Assembly: GCA_036321105.1 (NCBI GenBank)
Contig: JAYEPQ010000009.1
Span: 9,807,501 to 9,871,500 of the forward strand
Reading direction: 5' to 3'
Source: Dracaena cambodiana
Lineage: Eukaryota; Streptophyta; Magnoliopsida; Asparagales; Asparagaceae
DNA length: 64,000 bases
Shown: in pieces, positions 49,466-60,418 of the stretch
Layout of the letters: each line of letters starts with the position of its first letter
Numbering within the stretch: position 1 is the stretch's first letter
Made by a program: the position numbers and the translations under genes
The notes under the pieces: model-generated
What the model saw: the letters and a program-made list of their open reading frames with translations, nothing else
Told to the model about the DNA's origin: nothing
Databases searched by the model: none

Positions 49466-52096
49466 TGTAAAGCCCCCAATTAGGCTCTATTTTTTTTTTC
49501 CTTCCTCAAAACAGGGGTCGCCGCTTAAATACTATAAATAACCCAACAGTCCCATGATCTTGGAATAACCGTAACTACTGCCATGTCAAGATGAATAACC
49601 ATGTCTGAAACTGAAAGGATTTCATTTATACAGAGAGTTGATTACATAAAATGGCACACTGCTCTAAATATTTACACAAAGAGTTAAATACTACAAGTTA
49701 AAGCAGTGTCCAGCAAAAGGAAACAAGAACAAGAAGTGCGAAGTACCCAAATAGTATTGTGCTAGTATCCTCTACTCGACCTGGTTGGTGAAGTAAGGAT
49801 CGTTGTCTGGAGCAATCTCCCCTTTTCTTTTTTCGTGATCTGGGCTTAAGAAAACCCAGGGGATTAAACCCAGTAAGTAACACAAAACAAGAAACACGTG
49901 TACTATCACAGTACAAATAATAAAAGAATAAATAAATTGCGTTGGTACAACGTATCTTAAGAACACTGAAAATGAACTGAGTAAAACTATTCATTCAAAT
50001 ATCAAAAACAAATCATGTAAAGGTGACAAGTGTAAGCGAAGTAAATATCAATCATGTTGCATGAACCAGAACTATGTAAGTCATTCGCAAGTTTCATGCA
50101 AAATTTAACAGGTCTATATCATGTTAGTGTTGGAATTGAAACTCAATGATGGATAAAATAGCGCGCAATTTCTCATATTGTACAAGTGCCCGTGCATACC
50201 CGGGACCCGGCCTCTAACTCATGGCGTTGAACCATGACACACCGCTAGGTGCTATAAGTCAGACCCCGTTAAATGAAACAAGTAACGGGCATCACCCATA
50301 TGGTGACTCATGTATCAGACAGTGGCTCAGTACCACCCAGTGCTGCTAGTAATAAGGCCCTCAGCACCTAATCAAGAAGTTGGCCAACAAGATCCTTGTA
50401 CAATACAGTACTTATCTATCCATCATGTAGTTTTTCCCATGTTAGTAATGCATATGATATACGTGAATTAAAGGAAACACGTGGACTTTCATGTCAAATT
50501 GTATACATATCATTTCACAAGAATTAAGAGTTCAGGAATTAAGATTTGGAATCATGTACACATGTATCATAAGAGTACTTCATGTCATGTAATAAGGATA
50601 CTAGAACTTGTTATCATGTCGTGTAAATAAGATACTAGAACTTGTTATCATGTCGTGTAATATAGATACTAGAACTTGTTATCATGTCGTGTAATAAAGA
50701 TACTAGAACTTGTTTTCATGAACAATCTTGCCTTCATATATCATGTTGATATTCATATGTCATGTTATCATAAATCCTTGAATCATGCCAAGTGTGTAAA
50801 TCCGTGTTTCTCTTGAATGCGGAGTTTTTACGCGAGGTTAAAAATCGCCAAATACGAAGCTAAAAATAGCCAAACGCGAAGCTAAAAAAATAGTCAAACG
50901 GGAAGCAGAAAATAGCCAAACGCGAGGCTAAAAATTGCTAAACGCGAGGCTAAAATAGCCAAACGCGAAGCTAAAAAAATAGCCAAACGGGAAGCAGAAA
51001 ATAGCCAAACGCGAGGCTAAAAATTGCCAAACGCGAGGCTAAAATAGCCAAACGCGAAACTAAAAAAATAGCCAAACGGGAAGCAGAAAATAGCCAAACG
51101 CGAGGCTAAAAATTGCCAAACGCGAGGCTAAAATAGCCAAACGCGAAACTAAAAAAATAGCCAAACGGGAAGCAGAAAATAGCCAAACGCGAGACTAAAA
51201 ATTGCCAAACGCGAGGCTAAAAATTGCCAAACGCGAGGCTAAAAATTGCCAAACGTGAGGCTAAAAAAATAGCCAAGCGGGAAGCAGAAAATAGCCAAAC
51301 GCGAGGCTAAAAATTGCCAAACGCGAGGCTAAAAATTGCCAAACGCAAGGCTAAAATAGCCAAACGCGAAGCTAAAAAAATAGCCAAACGGGAAGCAGAA
51401 AATTGCCAAACGCGAGGCTAAAAATTGCCAAACGCGAGGCTAAAAATAGCCAAATGCGAGGCTAAAAATTTCCAAACGCGAGACTAAAAATAGCCAAACG
51501 CGAGGCTAAGCCAAAAATAGCCAACATCCGTAAATTAGGCTAAGTATGCAGTTTAGAAATTTTTCTAAGTATGCAGATCCAATATGGTGTGAAGTTATCT
51601 ATTAAGAAAAAGGAATCATGTACTCATAATAAAAATCAAATAATTTCCAAGAAAGATCATACATGCTACTTGTACTCAAATACGATTCAAAGAGAGAACA
51701 AGAACAAGGTGATATTTGCCTCTATTCCCTTTAATCTCCTCCTTTGTTTTAGCAAAGTCTCCCTTCTATTTCCTTTGCTCAACGAACTAAAAGAACTAAG
51801 GGTAAAGAGTGAATTTTTTTATTTGTTCTTTTGATAAGAATTCTCTTTGAGAGAATAAGGTTATATATGCCTAAGGGCATTTTGGTCACCTTGTCCTCTA
51901 GCCTAGCCCTAAGGCTTCTTGCATGCATGACAAATGTCAGCTAGAGTGCCATCTCTCACTCTCTTCTAACAATTCATCCCCACAAAATGCCAAAGGGGGT
52001 GCCCTTAGAAACTAATTAAATTTGAAGGTGTATAGAAAGAAATTTTTAACTTGATAATTTATAATTTAATAAACATGATAATTTTGGGGTGTTACA
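49466..52096 (-). mobile_element. Solo LTR of the D family
   Basis: 2631 bp, minus orientation. It begins (plus strand) TGTAAAGCCCCCAATT and ends GGGGTGTTACA, matching the D LTR end to end, including both minisatellites (50580-50720 and 50820-51530). A perfect 5-bp duplication ATTCG lies at 49461-49465 and 52097-52101. No internal domain remains, the usual product of recombination between two LTRs. Confidence 0.95.
50820..51530 (-). repeat. AAACGCGAGGCTA minisatellite in the solo LTR
   Basis: About 30 copies of CCAAACGCGAGGCTAAAAAT and variants, including the AAACGGGAAGCAGAAAATAG type. It is longer than in either LTR of element D (about 710 bp against about 530-580 bp). Confidence 0.95.
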
Positions 52097-52222
52097 ATTC
52101 GTGAGCCTCTCGCTCCGCAGCTGCCCCACCGATCTCGCCTCCTCCTGCAGTCAATTTCCATTCGAATCATCAATCGGAAACTAAAATTTTAGCTTGGAAT
52201 GTGTTTTAAAATCTGTACTGAT

Positions 52223-52363
52223 AAGGAACTGGTGAGAGTCGGGCTATGCCGACTTGTTGAAGCGCTTGACGGCGACGACGCGGTCGAAGAGGAGGCCGCG
52301 GTACACAACGTTGGGGGCCTTCTCGCCGTGCTCGGAGACGATGTTGTCCGGCGAGAAGTTGTG
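52223..52363 (-). pseudogene. Captured BSK-type receptor-like kinase exon fragment
   Basis: The minus-strand frame reads HNFSPDNIVSEHGEKAPNVV, then YRGLLFDRVVAVKRFNKSA, a TAG, and PDSHQFL. This is the start of the kinase domain of brassinosteroid-signalling kinases (BSK), cytoplasmic receptor-like kinases in which NIVSE.GEKAPN.VY.G and VAVKRF..WP...QF are conserved, K being the ATP-binding lysine. The TAG replaces the invariant Trp (TGG to TAG). GC content is far above the surroundings, pointing to a host exon carried by the Pack-MULE. The rest of the kinase is absent. Family assignment is from recalled motifs. Confidence 0.8.
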
Positions 52364-52518
52364 GGAGAGAGGAGGAGGTGAAGGAGAGGAGGAATGAGGG
52401 TATTTGGGGAATATTGGTGGGATCACTAGGAAAAACCTCTTTTTTGAAAAGAGAGGGTGTGCTCACTAGGAAAAGTGGGCTCACTAGAAAAAAATCCTGT
52501 GCCCATCTAGAAATTCCC

Positions 52519-53169
52519 CTTGAAACTGACCAATTGGGTTTAGCGCAGTTAGGGCTCAGATTGTTCGCTGACCTTTTCTAGTCAGCCTAATTAACTTGGG
52601 CCAGATTACTTCGCAACTTTATTTTCATGAGTATTTAAAGTACATTAGAGAAAGCCAATATGAAAGTAATTAAGTAATAAATAAGTTTGATGGGCATAGA
52701 AGTTAGGCCATCTGCAAACAGGGATTGATGGGGGTTTAAATTTTGACTTGACCCGATCTATTGCTGCTCAAGTGTGAGCTACGTATTAGTATTTGAAAAT
52801 GTTTCTTTTCTGATATGTTCATAGCGTAAGGATCTTTGATAATTGTAGAAACTAGACTAATAAATTACAATAAAATATACAATTAATAGATGAAGGGATA
52901 TGTAAATGCTCGTAGGACTATGATACTAGTCTCAAGATGCCGATGTATTTTTTTGTGTTCCAATCTCTTCGTCAACAGTGAGTATGGAGATTTTGAAGTG
53001 AATATAACGACACGAAAATGCAACTCAAGTTCACTACAGAGGGAGGTTACTACCGATCCGTGTACGTAACAGGAGAAATTACAGAGGTACAGCGGGCTGG
53101 GCGGGCCGGGTTTAAGCCCATTAGTGGACGGCGTTGCATGTGAAGAAAAGTGACCTCTTATGAGAGTAA
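52519..53169. other. Gene-free stretch
   Basis: No credible frame, RNA gene or repeat border between the Pack-MULE and the next MITE. Confidence 0.45.
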
Positions 53170-53177
53170 CTTTTGAA

Positions 53178-53436
53178 TAGGGGTGAACAATCGGTCGGAT
53201 TCGATGGAGGTGGGGGGATTCTGACCGATTCCGACGAAGGAGAGGAGACGAGACTCCGTCTGCCATTCTCGACGGAATACGATAGAACTCCGGCCGACTT
53301 CGGATTGGTCGGATCCGGTCGAATACCGACGGAAGCATATTTAGCGGAAGAGAGAGAGAGAGAGGGAGGGGGGGGGAGGGAGAAAGGGAGGGAGGAGGAA
53401 GACTTGAGAGAGATAGACAATGATAGGGACGGGAAG

Positions 53437-53476
<40 letters not shown>

Positions 53477-53851
53477 GATGCAGGGAGATAGGGAGGGGAG
53501 CCAGGGGAGAGGAGAGATTGGGGGGGGGGGAGAGAGAGAGATTGATTTGGAGAGAGAGAGAGAGATCTAGAGAGAGAGAGAGAGAGAGGGGTAAGGGAGC
53601 AGGAGGGAGGAGGAGAGAGAGAGGGGGTAGCCAGAATGGGAGGGAGAGGAGAGGTTATGTTTACCGAAATCCGACTGTCTACGACCGCTTTCGCCGGTGT
53701 TCCGACTGCATTCAGCGACCAATTTTTCCACTCATATAAATCCGACTGTTCTTCTCTACGAACTCCGTTTTTCTCTACGAAGTCTGACCCAACTCCGATC
53801 GATTTCGATCGGAGTCGGACAGATTAATCAGAGCGGATGGTTTCAATCCTA
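53178..53851. mobile_element. hAT-type MITE with a GA-rich core
   Basis: Ends TAGGGGTGAACAATCGGTCG and (minus strand) TAGGATTGAAACCATCCGC. The 8-bp duplication is CTTTTGAA at 53170-53177 and 53852-53859. The subterminal parts are built of TCCGACTCCGATCG/CGATCGGAGTCGGA-like words, and the centre (about 53345-53640) is a long AG-rich run. The Arg/Glu-rich frame through it is an artefact. Confidence 0.85.
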
Positions 53852-53866
53852 CTTTTGAATGGAAGC

Positions 53867-54379
53867 TGTACGCCCAAAAAAATATAGATTTCCTTACATT
53901 GCTAATTTGATTTTAAATACAACAATAAAAGAAAAATTACAAAATAAAATCTGAGATTACAAGAATAGGAAAATTAATTTGATTCCCCTTTAAATTTTTG
54001 TGGGTCTGACAGCAGTGGAGTTTTACTTCTGTACTCCGTTGACGATCCGATCTAGATTAGGAAGAAGATGATATTGAGAATTCTCCTCTTTTAGATTTCT
54101 GGACTCCGGTCTCTGGAAAAAATCCCCTCCCCCAAAAAGAATCCCCCTTTTCTGAAATTCACTCCCATTTTCTTATAGATTGAGGAGACTTCAAATTCGG
54201 ATTAAATCTTTCCTTCAAATTCGGATTAAATATTCGTAATTAATCCCTAAAAATCCAGGTCAAACCACGCAATTGAAGTACGGAACGGGACAATCTGCGG
54301 AAGGCATCCCGCGGGTGCACCCACGGGAAGCTCTCGTGGGTTGCAACCCGCGGGGAACTCCCGCGGTTGGCACCCGCGA
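53867..54379 (-). repeat. C-type LTR, cut by the PMD-bearing MULE
   Basis: Begins TGTACGCCCAAAAA and follows the C LTR (GATTACAAGAATAGGAAAATTAATTT, CTCCGTTGAC, then the CCGCGGGTGCACCC palindromes) up to GGCACCCGCGA, where the TIR of the next element starts. The remainder would lie beyond the right edge of the window. Confidence 0.75.
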
Positions 54380-55412
54380 GGGAGTTTCCAAAGGAGTACA
54401 CCATATTTCCTAGTGAGTCCAGTTTTCCTAGTGAGCCCACCCTCTCTTTACAAAAGAGAGAGTTTTCCTAGTGAACACATTAAATATACCCAAACTATCC
54501 TTACTCTCTTTCTCTCCCACTTTTCTCTTCCTTCTCCCTCTTCTCTCCCACTTTTCTCTCCCTCATGTCTAAAACGAAACCCAAAAATCCTAAATTCTCT
54601 CTTCCCTCCCTCTCCCACCTCCCATAATCATTCATCTTCCTCTTCCCCTTCCCCACCTCCTCCTCCTTCCAAATCTTCTTCTCTCTCTTCATTTTCGCCG
54701 TCGGCATCGCCGATCCCGCCGCCGATCTCCCGCCGATCTCCCACCGCCAATCTCCCGCCGCCACCGCCGGTGATCCAATCCACGGCCACCATTCCGTCGT
54801 TCCGTCGTTGCTTCTTGGGTCGAGGTGGGTGAGATCTCCTAATGTAGCAATTTTTTTTTTAATTTTGGTCTTTTTTTTTAGAGTAAACAGTGGGAGATAT
54901 TTGGATTTGGTGGTCTTGTTGGGCTGGAGAGGAGGAAGATGGGAGGAGGTGGAGGTGGAAAAGTTTTGATAATAAGATTGAGGATGGAGCATTGAATTTT
55001 GAGGGTGGAGTTTTTTTGTTCATAGAAGAATTTTTTTATAGATTTTCCTCACAATTCATCTTTTTACAAGTGTATCTCACAATTTATATTTTGATTATAA
55101 TTAATAAAAATTTAAATATTGTAATGCTAGTTGTAAAATATGCAAAATTCCATTAATTTTCCAATCGTGGACGGTAATGGTAAATTTTATTAGTTAATCT
55201 TAAAGTTTTATAGCACTATCGTAATGGTTGATTAAGTAGCAAAAGAAGGCTTCAGTGTGTTTATATCTTTATATTACATTATCTTGTAGCATAAAAAATA
55301 GAGAAAATATGATATTTGTAGCAAATTTAACTTTATAACTACTTACTTACAGATAGAGAAGTTATTGTTATGATAACTATCATTTATGAATGAAATATCT
55401 TTGTATTACATA

Positions 55413-56858
55413 GATGGATCCTGTAGAATCATCTCGCGTACGACCAACTGCCTCGTTAAGGAGGAAAAAAGTAGCATCTCGGTAACCAATCCGTCGCCCG
55501 ATATGAGAGAGAGAAGATGAAGTTGCAGTAGGTCCTGAATTAAATTTAGAAACTCCTAATCTGGTAAGATATGATAGTGCAAGACAAGAGGAAAAGAATA
55601 ATGATTCAGGAGGCTTTCAAGATGATCTTAAATGGTCAATTTATCGAGGTCCAGTTGATTTGTCACTATTGAAGAGTTTCAAGACACAGGTTGCTTTCTT
55701 CGTCTTAAAAGATGGGGTAATTATTTCCCGTAAAAAACCAGAAACTAATTATTGTGTATGCATATGTCAGACTATATTATATATACAGGAACGAGATCCA
55801 CTGCGATGTATTAGTCACATGAGAAAAATAAGTGCATGGTCATTACGACACCGCAGCCCAACACACGATTCATAGAATTAGTACGTGGGTCTTCATTATA
55901 TCCATTGGTCATATGCTCCTACCAATATATTAGCGCTGTTGAGATTAACGCATTTGTTGAGAGGTGATATCCCGAAATAAATACATTTCATATGCCATTC
56001 GGTGAGATGACGATTACACTGGATGATGTTACCTGCTTGCTTAGCTTGCCCGTGGCAGGAAAATCCGTGTGCCACCAAGAATCAACAGCGTCACGTGAAG
56101 CTGCTGATATAATTACTCATTCCTTGGGCGTAAGTTATTTTGAAGCGTGGAATGAGCTTAATACGAAAGGCGATGTATCGGTTAGACTCGATTGGTTAAG
56201 AGAAAACTTTTGTGGGGTAGTTGACACCAACTCTGAACATAAGATTCGGTGTGCTGCAAGGCATATTTACTTTATCTTCTTGGTTGCACGCTCTTTGTGG
56301 ACAAGAGCTGTACGAGAGTGTCGATTGATTACTTAACATTGCTTCATGACCTCGAAAATGTTCACACGTTCGCATGGGGTGCTGGGGCTCTTGCTTGGTT
56401 ATATAGGCAGCTTGGGCTTGCTTCTCGAGCTAACGTTGCTCATATGGCTGGGTATATGACTTACTACAGGCATGAATATTTGCTTATTTTACAACCTTTA
56501 TGCCAGTGTCGAACCGATCCTTTACAGACGGTAAACCACTTACTTGTCGTTGGTTGAGCAGACGGAACATAAATGTCTCTCAATTACATATACAGACTAT
56601 TCGGTCCAGTCTAGATCAACTCACCGGCAACCAGGTAACATGTTGCGCTATTTGTGTATTTATTTAATATGCAAGTTACATGTGGGTAATTTACTTAGTT
56701 TTGTGTACTTATCAAACTTGCAGGTAATTTGGGATCCTTATAGGAATCATAGAGAATTCTACTCTTTAAGAGAAATTGCTTTTTATATGGGTATCCTGAA
56801 GATGTACCATGTGGTTAAGCCTTATCACCCGGTGCGTGTGCTAAGGCAATTCTGTCGC
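55413..56858 (+). pseudogene. Plant mobile domain (PMD) protein of the MULE, broken
   Basis: PMD proteins of the MAIN/MAIL1 type (annotated in plants as phosphatase-7 long-form-like) act in nuclear silencing when domesticated, but many are transposon-borne. From ATG 55413 a short N-terminus (MDPVESSRVRPTASLRRKK) is followed by stops, then an exon with IYRGPVDLSLLKSF. After an intron (about 55718-55789) comes ERDPLRCISHM. The domain core is EINAFVER, a stop, then YPEINTFHMPFGEMTITLDD, VTCLLSLPVAGKSV, LDWLRENF and RCAARHIYFIFLV. A frameshift near 56262 leads to VSIDYLTLLHDL and FAWGAGALAWLYRQLGLASR. The last part is VIWDPYR after another intron. TGA replaces the expected Trp codon in VERWYPE. 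Confidence 0.85.
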
Positions 56859-56989
56859 ATGTCCAGGGTGTGCAGCCCGAATAGGGAGCCTCATGTCCGG
56901 GGTGTGCAGCCCGGACAGGGAACCCCATACCCATATCAGTATGCTTTTAATTCAAATAATTTAATGTTAAAATGAAAATTATCAATTCA

Positions 56990-57191
56990 ATTACAGTACC
57001 TGTATCCATAATTAAATACTTTGGTTTAACTGATATATATACACAAAATTACATACTTTGGATTACATTTATCTGTACTTGTTCATCTTCATGTACATTA
57101 ATCTAAACTTTAGACTATTTACAAAATTACTTATGATTACAATTATCAAAACATTAGACTATTGACCGAATTACAAACTTTTTTGAAAGGA
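56990..57191. other. Spacer between the convergent PMD and transposase genes
   Basis: AT-rich, no coding frame. Both genes end here tail to tail. Confidence 0.6.
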
Positions 57192-58138
57192 TGCCTTAAT
57201 CTCAGTATGTTGAAGTTCAAGCAATATATGTATATTGCTCCAGCACTTCTCAAAATTGCCTTGACTATTTCGTAATTGTCTCTTCAATTTTGCGTGAGCA
57301 CTTTCTGCCCGGTTGCTGGTCATGTTATCCCGATGTTGGACATATTTGTCCAGTAAGCAACAAATTTCTCCTTGTGTGGATTTAACCTCGTTTTTATAAT
57401 GTAGTCAACTGCTTCAGGTCTTGCTCGGAATTCGTTTGTTAGGATGCTCAGATTTGTATTGTACTCCTCTAGAGTATCAGATAGTATAATCAGTTTCCAC
57501 ATAAATAAAATTTTCTCCCACTTAGTCTGTCGTTCTAGCAATTTCTTGCAGTTAATCAACACATTCTTATTGATATGCCATGTACAAAGAAGATGTCGGC
57601 TCGCCAAAAATATGAGCTTAACTTCATTAACAAGCGATAAGTGTCTATCTGTAACTATCACACTTGGATCATTCACAAACAGTCCACGCAACTTGTCAAG
57701 TGCCCAGGCATAATTAGTTTCCCGCTCTTTTTAAGAAAGGCAAAAGCAATGCAAAATGACATATTCGTTAAGTTTACTCCAATCATCTCCAGTAATGGAT
57801 ATTTATATATGTTCATTTTATAGGTACAATCCATGATAATAATACTTGGAAATACTCGAAGAAGATTAACGCCAACAGGATGAGCCCAGAAAAGATCTGT
57901 TACTGATTCTGTTTGATCATTGCTTCGATGCCATTCGATATACTTGAATTCTGAAATTTTTAATAACAACTGTTGCATCTGCGTTCGCCCGCCTTGTTCA
58001 TTGACTCTGAACTTATGTCGTGCATTATATATTGTTTTCATTGTCGAAGCATTCTTTGGATCATTTTGCTTCAATGATGTCAGTATATCTTTCGGCTTTA
58101 CATGATATTCGTCGCAAAAGTTCCTTCGCTTCCTCCCA
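57192..58138 (-). pseudogene. MULE transposase, frameshifted, N-terminus missing
   Basis: DDE transposase of the Mutator superfamily (FAR1-like group), which cuts at the terminal repeats. The minus strand reads NFCDEYHVKPKDILTSLK, then TESVTDLFWAHPVGVNLLRV, IIMDCTYKMNIYKYPLLEM and IGVNLTNMSFCIAFAFLKK. A one-base loss near 57733 shifts the frame to ALDKLRGLF, VIVTDRHLSLVNEV and LLCTWHINKNV, the MULE core with D in MDCTYK and in TDRHLS. A second shift near 57345 gives KYVQHRDNMTSNRAESAHAK and the end at TAA (57192). The N-terminal zinc-binding part is absent, removed by the E insertion. Confidence 0.9.
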
Positions 58139-58583
58139 TTGAATTAACTTAAATTACAATGAAAGTGAACAAGATATAAAAAAAAAGAACAAACGAGAGG
58201 ATTTTATATTTCAATCTCTCTCTTTTACAATATTGTGGGATCTGTGGCGATGGGATCTGTCAAGCAGTTCCTTTGGACGATCGGTACGTTGAAATCTTCT
58301 CTTTTAAAGATATCGGCCGAATATAGACGATCTTCTCTGGCTTTGATTCGTTCAAGGCTCTCTCGCGTAACTCGAACTTCTCAAGAACTCCAGAAAGAAG
58401 ATGGTGATTTTCTCTGATCTTCACGAACTCAAGACTCTGTGCGTAACTTGAATTCTCCAAGATTTCAGAAGGTGATCAGCAAAGGCGTCAAGGCTCTCTC
58501 GCGTACTTGAATTGCCAAAGGATCGATAGGAGGCTTCCGATGCCAAAAAGAAGAAGCAGACCCTTAGGGTTTCACCAGGAAGG

Positions 58584-58593
58584 TATTTATAGC
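58584..58593 (-). promoter_or_regulatory. TATA box of LTR E
   Basis: GCTATAAATA on the minus strand (GGGGCTATAAATACC in context), followed downstream by CCTGGTGAAACCCTAAG. It supports reading this LTR on the minus strand. Confidence 0.7.
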
Positions 58594-58769
58594 CCCAGGT
58601 TAATGCAAGAGTTTCTATCTAAATAGAACTCGCATTCATCAAGGATTCCAATCAAATATCTTAGTTTTGATGGAATTCTGATTAGACTTGGTTTGGGTAT
58701 TTAGATAAGCCCAGAATCATAATCTCAATCAATTTGAGATTCTGGTTATCTGCTTACGCGGAGCTTTAA

Positions 58770-59060
58770 TCGCATCAAAACGCGACGCTAAATAACCAAA
58801 ACGCGGAGCTAACGCGGAGCTATTGATCATCTCCGCGTTTTACTCAAACGCGAGGCTAATACAAGCCAGACTGCGGAATCAACGCGGAGCTATTAATCAT
58901 CTCCGCGTTTTATTCAAACGCGAGGCTAATACAAGCCAGACTGCGGAATCAACACGGAGCTATTAAACATCTCCGCGTTTTATTCAAACGCGAGGCTAAT
59001 AAAAGCCAGACTGCGGAATCAACACGGAGCTATTAAACATCTCCGCGTTTTATTCAAACG
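58770..59060. repeat. 70-bp tandem array (2 x 35) in LTR E
   Basis: About four copies of a 70-bp unit made of AACGCGGAGCTATTAATCAT, CTCCGCGTTTTATTCAAACG and CGAGGCTAATACAAGCCAGA. Carries the AAACGCGAGGCTA core seen in D-family LTRs. Confidence 0.9.
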
Positions 59061-59153
59061 CAGGGTTAATATAACCAAACGCGGGGCTATTGAATTTAGC
59101 TCCGCGTTCTGTTGTGGAAAATCCTTTTAACTTAGAAATTTTCACTGCCAACA

Positions 59154-59170
59154 GAACCCCCTCCAAAGTT
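59154..59170 (-). other. Polypurine tract of element E
   Basis: CTTTGGAGGGGGTTC on the minus strand, directly before the LTR start. Element C has CTTTGGAGGGAGTTA in the same place (11951-11965). Confidence 0.75.
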
Positions 59171-59482
59171 TTCAAAATGGCTTAGACTTCAGCAGATTTT
59201 GAAATACTTTGGATATCTAAACTGAAACGCGGAGTTAGAATACCAAGTCTATCTCGCGTTACGCTCACTTACGCGGAGCTAATCAGCTTCACTTCGTCTT
59301 CAGTGAAATGAGTAATTATGTCATTAATTACCCTGAGTTTCCACGCCGAATACCAAGCGACGGAAATTCTGTTTAAATAGAGCTCCCGGCTCATCTTCTT
59401 CTTCATCTCATCCGAAGAATTTCTGAGAACTCGAGTGACTCACGAATGATCTTCAACTGATCTTCGTTCAATTCTCCATAGG

Positions 59483-60418
59483 ATGTCTCTCCTGAGGAGT
59501 TTGGTTTTTCGCAAGTTGGCCGGCGTTAATGGCAGCAGCCGTGAAGGTAAACGCAACGGTGAACCAGTCTATGCAGCGTCTTCCGAAAGTAAAAACCTCA
59601 TCTCTTGGTTTTCTAAGAACCATTCTGAGATATTTTGGCTTGGTTTATTCTGGACGATTGCTTATCTTGTCGGCGAGATCGCCGTTTTACTGTGTCGTCC
59701 CTGCGCTTGAAACGCGGGGCTTTACTAGTAGTCTCAATGAATCCGCGAGGCTATCCTTGATTAGCAGTCGCGATGAATTGCGAGGCTATCTTTGATTAGC
59801 AGTCGCGATGAATTGCGAGGCTATCCTTGATTAGCAGTCGCGATGAATTGCGAGGCTATCTTTGATTAGCAGTCGCGATGAGCAGTCGCGATGAATTACG
59901 AGGCTATCCTTGATTAGCAGTCGCGATGAATTGCGAGGCTATCCTTGATTAGCAGTCGCGATGAATTGCGAGGCTATCTTTGATTAGCAGTCGCGATGAA
60001 TTGCGAGGCTATCCTTGATTAGCAGTCGCGATGAATTTTAGGCTATCCTTGATTAGCAGTCGCGATAAATTGCGAGGCTATCCTTGATTAGCAGTCGCTA
60101 TTAATTTGAAAGAGAAGGAAAGAGCAGAAAGGAATCTTGTCCCCCCTTTACGCGAAGTTATCGCATCATCCTCTGCATTTAAAGCGCGAGGCTATTTCTT
60201 CAACTGTGCGCGGAGTTAGCTTAGCTCCGCGTTTTCACTCTTTTGGAAACTCTGTTCCTTTTGCAGTAAGTCCAATCCTTCTTGAAGAGGAATGTATGTG
60301 GGTCCATCGATCTTCATCAGCAGAAGTGACTCTAAGGAAGTCGGAAGCATATGCTTTACAACATAGTTGCAAGTTTCAAGCTCTGGCTCCGAGAGATAAA
60401 CTCCTGAAGGGGCTGTAA
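59483..60418 (+). CDS. Two-exon small open frame, antisense to element E (71 aa)
   Basis: Exon 1 is 59483-59546 (MSLLRSLVFRKLAGVNGSSR, phase 1, donor GGTAAAC). Exon 2 is 60267-60418 (acceptor TTCCTTTTGCAG, ending DKLLKGL then TAA). The splice restores one frame of 71 codons plus stop. I do not recognise the protein. The leader, the first exon border, the 720-bp intron with its 35-bp array and the acceptor all parallel those of the PMD frame at 61267, so this looks like a duplicated 5' part of that gene with a new or decayed second exon. AATAAA at 60742-60747 could end the RNA. Expression is unproven. Confidence 0.5.
59747..60100. repeat. 35-bp tandem array in the intron of the small frame
   Basis: About ten copies of TTGATTAGCAGTCGCGATGA followed by ATTGCGAGGCTATCC (35 bp). 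One unit is disrupted near 59870. The unit is homologous to the 35-bp array at 61555-61746. Confidence 0.95.

Larger units (their letters stand above)
48593..52518. mobile_element. Pack-MULE carrying gene fragments, split by a solo LTR
   Basis: Left end GGGAGTTTCTAGATGTGCAC, right end (minus strand) GGGAATTTCTAGATGGGCAC, each followed by AGTGAGCCCACTT. A perfect 8-bp duplication CTTGAAAC lies at 48585-48592 and 52519-52526. Inside are two TCCGGAC cassettes, an unidentified exon-like piece, a BSK-kinase exon piece and, at 49466-52096, a foreign solo LTR. The element proper is only about 1.3 kb and has no transposase, which fits a Pack-MULE moved by a relative. Confidence 0.88.
54380..58233. 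mobile_element. Mutator-like element carrying a PMD gene and a MULE transposase (left part)
   Basis: The left end is GGGAGTTTCCAAAGGAGTAC, then AGTGAGTCC and AGTGAGCCCACCCTC, the TIR class of elements A and the Pack-MULE. The subterminal 800 bp matches element A (inverted). Inside are a plus-strand PMD gene and, converging on it, a minus-strand MULE transposase. A TCCGG-type cassette lies between them (56862-56925). The right end is missing because LTR element E begins near 58234. The target duplication therefore cannot be tested in this window. Confidence 0.75.
58234..59153 (-). repeat. 3' LTR of LTR retrotransposon E (minus strand)
   Basis: On the minus strand it begins TGTTGGCAGTGAAAATTTC at 59153, directly after a polypurine tract. 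It contains a TATA box and ends near 58234 with GATCCCACA. The border at 59153 is supported by alignment with element C: ACATAACTCCCTCCAAAG at C's LTR edge against AACAGAACCCCCTCCAAAG here, with further similarity inward. The left border is approximate. The other LTR must lie beyond 64000. Contains CCGCGTTT/AAACGCGAGGCTAA repeats. Confidence 0.7.

Noticed and set aside
53173..53739. 188-residue Arg/Glu-rich frame
   Set aside because: Produced by the GA-rich core of a hAT MITE with clear ends and an 8-bp duplication.
54341..54832. 163-residue Ser/Pro-rich frame (and a similar one at 10962-11366 minus)
   Set aside because: Lies over the TIR and subterminal CT-rich part of MULEs. Repeated in family members because the DNA is repeated, with no domain.
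56862..56925. Apparent coding end of the PMD gene with repeated CSPNREP/CSPGQGT words
   Set aside because: The residues come from the TCCGG-type cassette shared by the MULE family. The PMD similarity ends before it, so I place the gene end near 56858.
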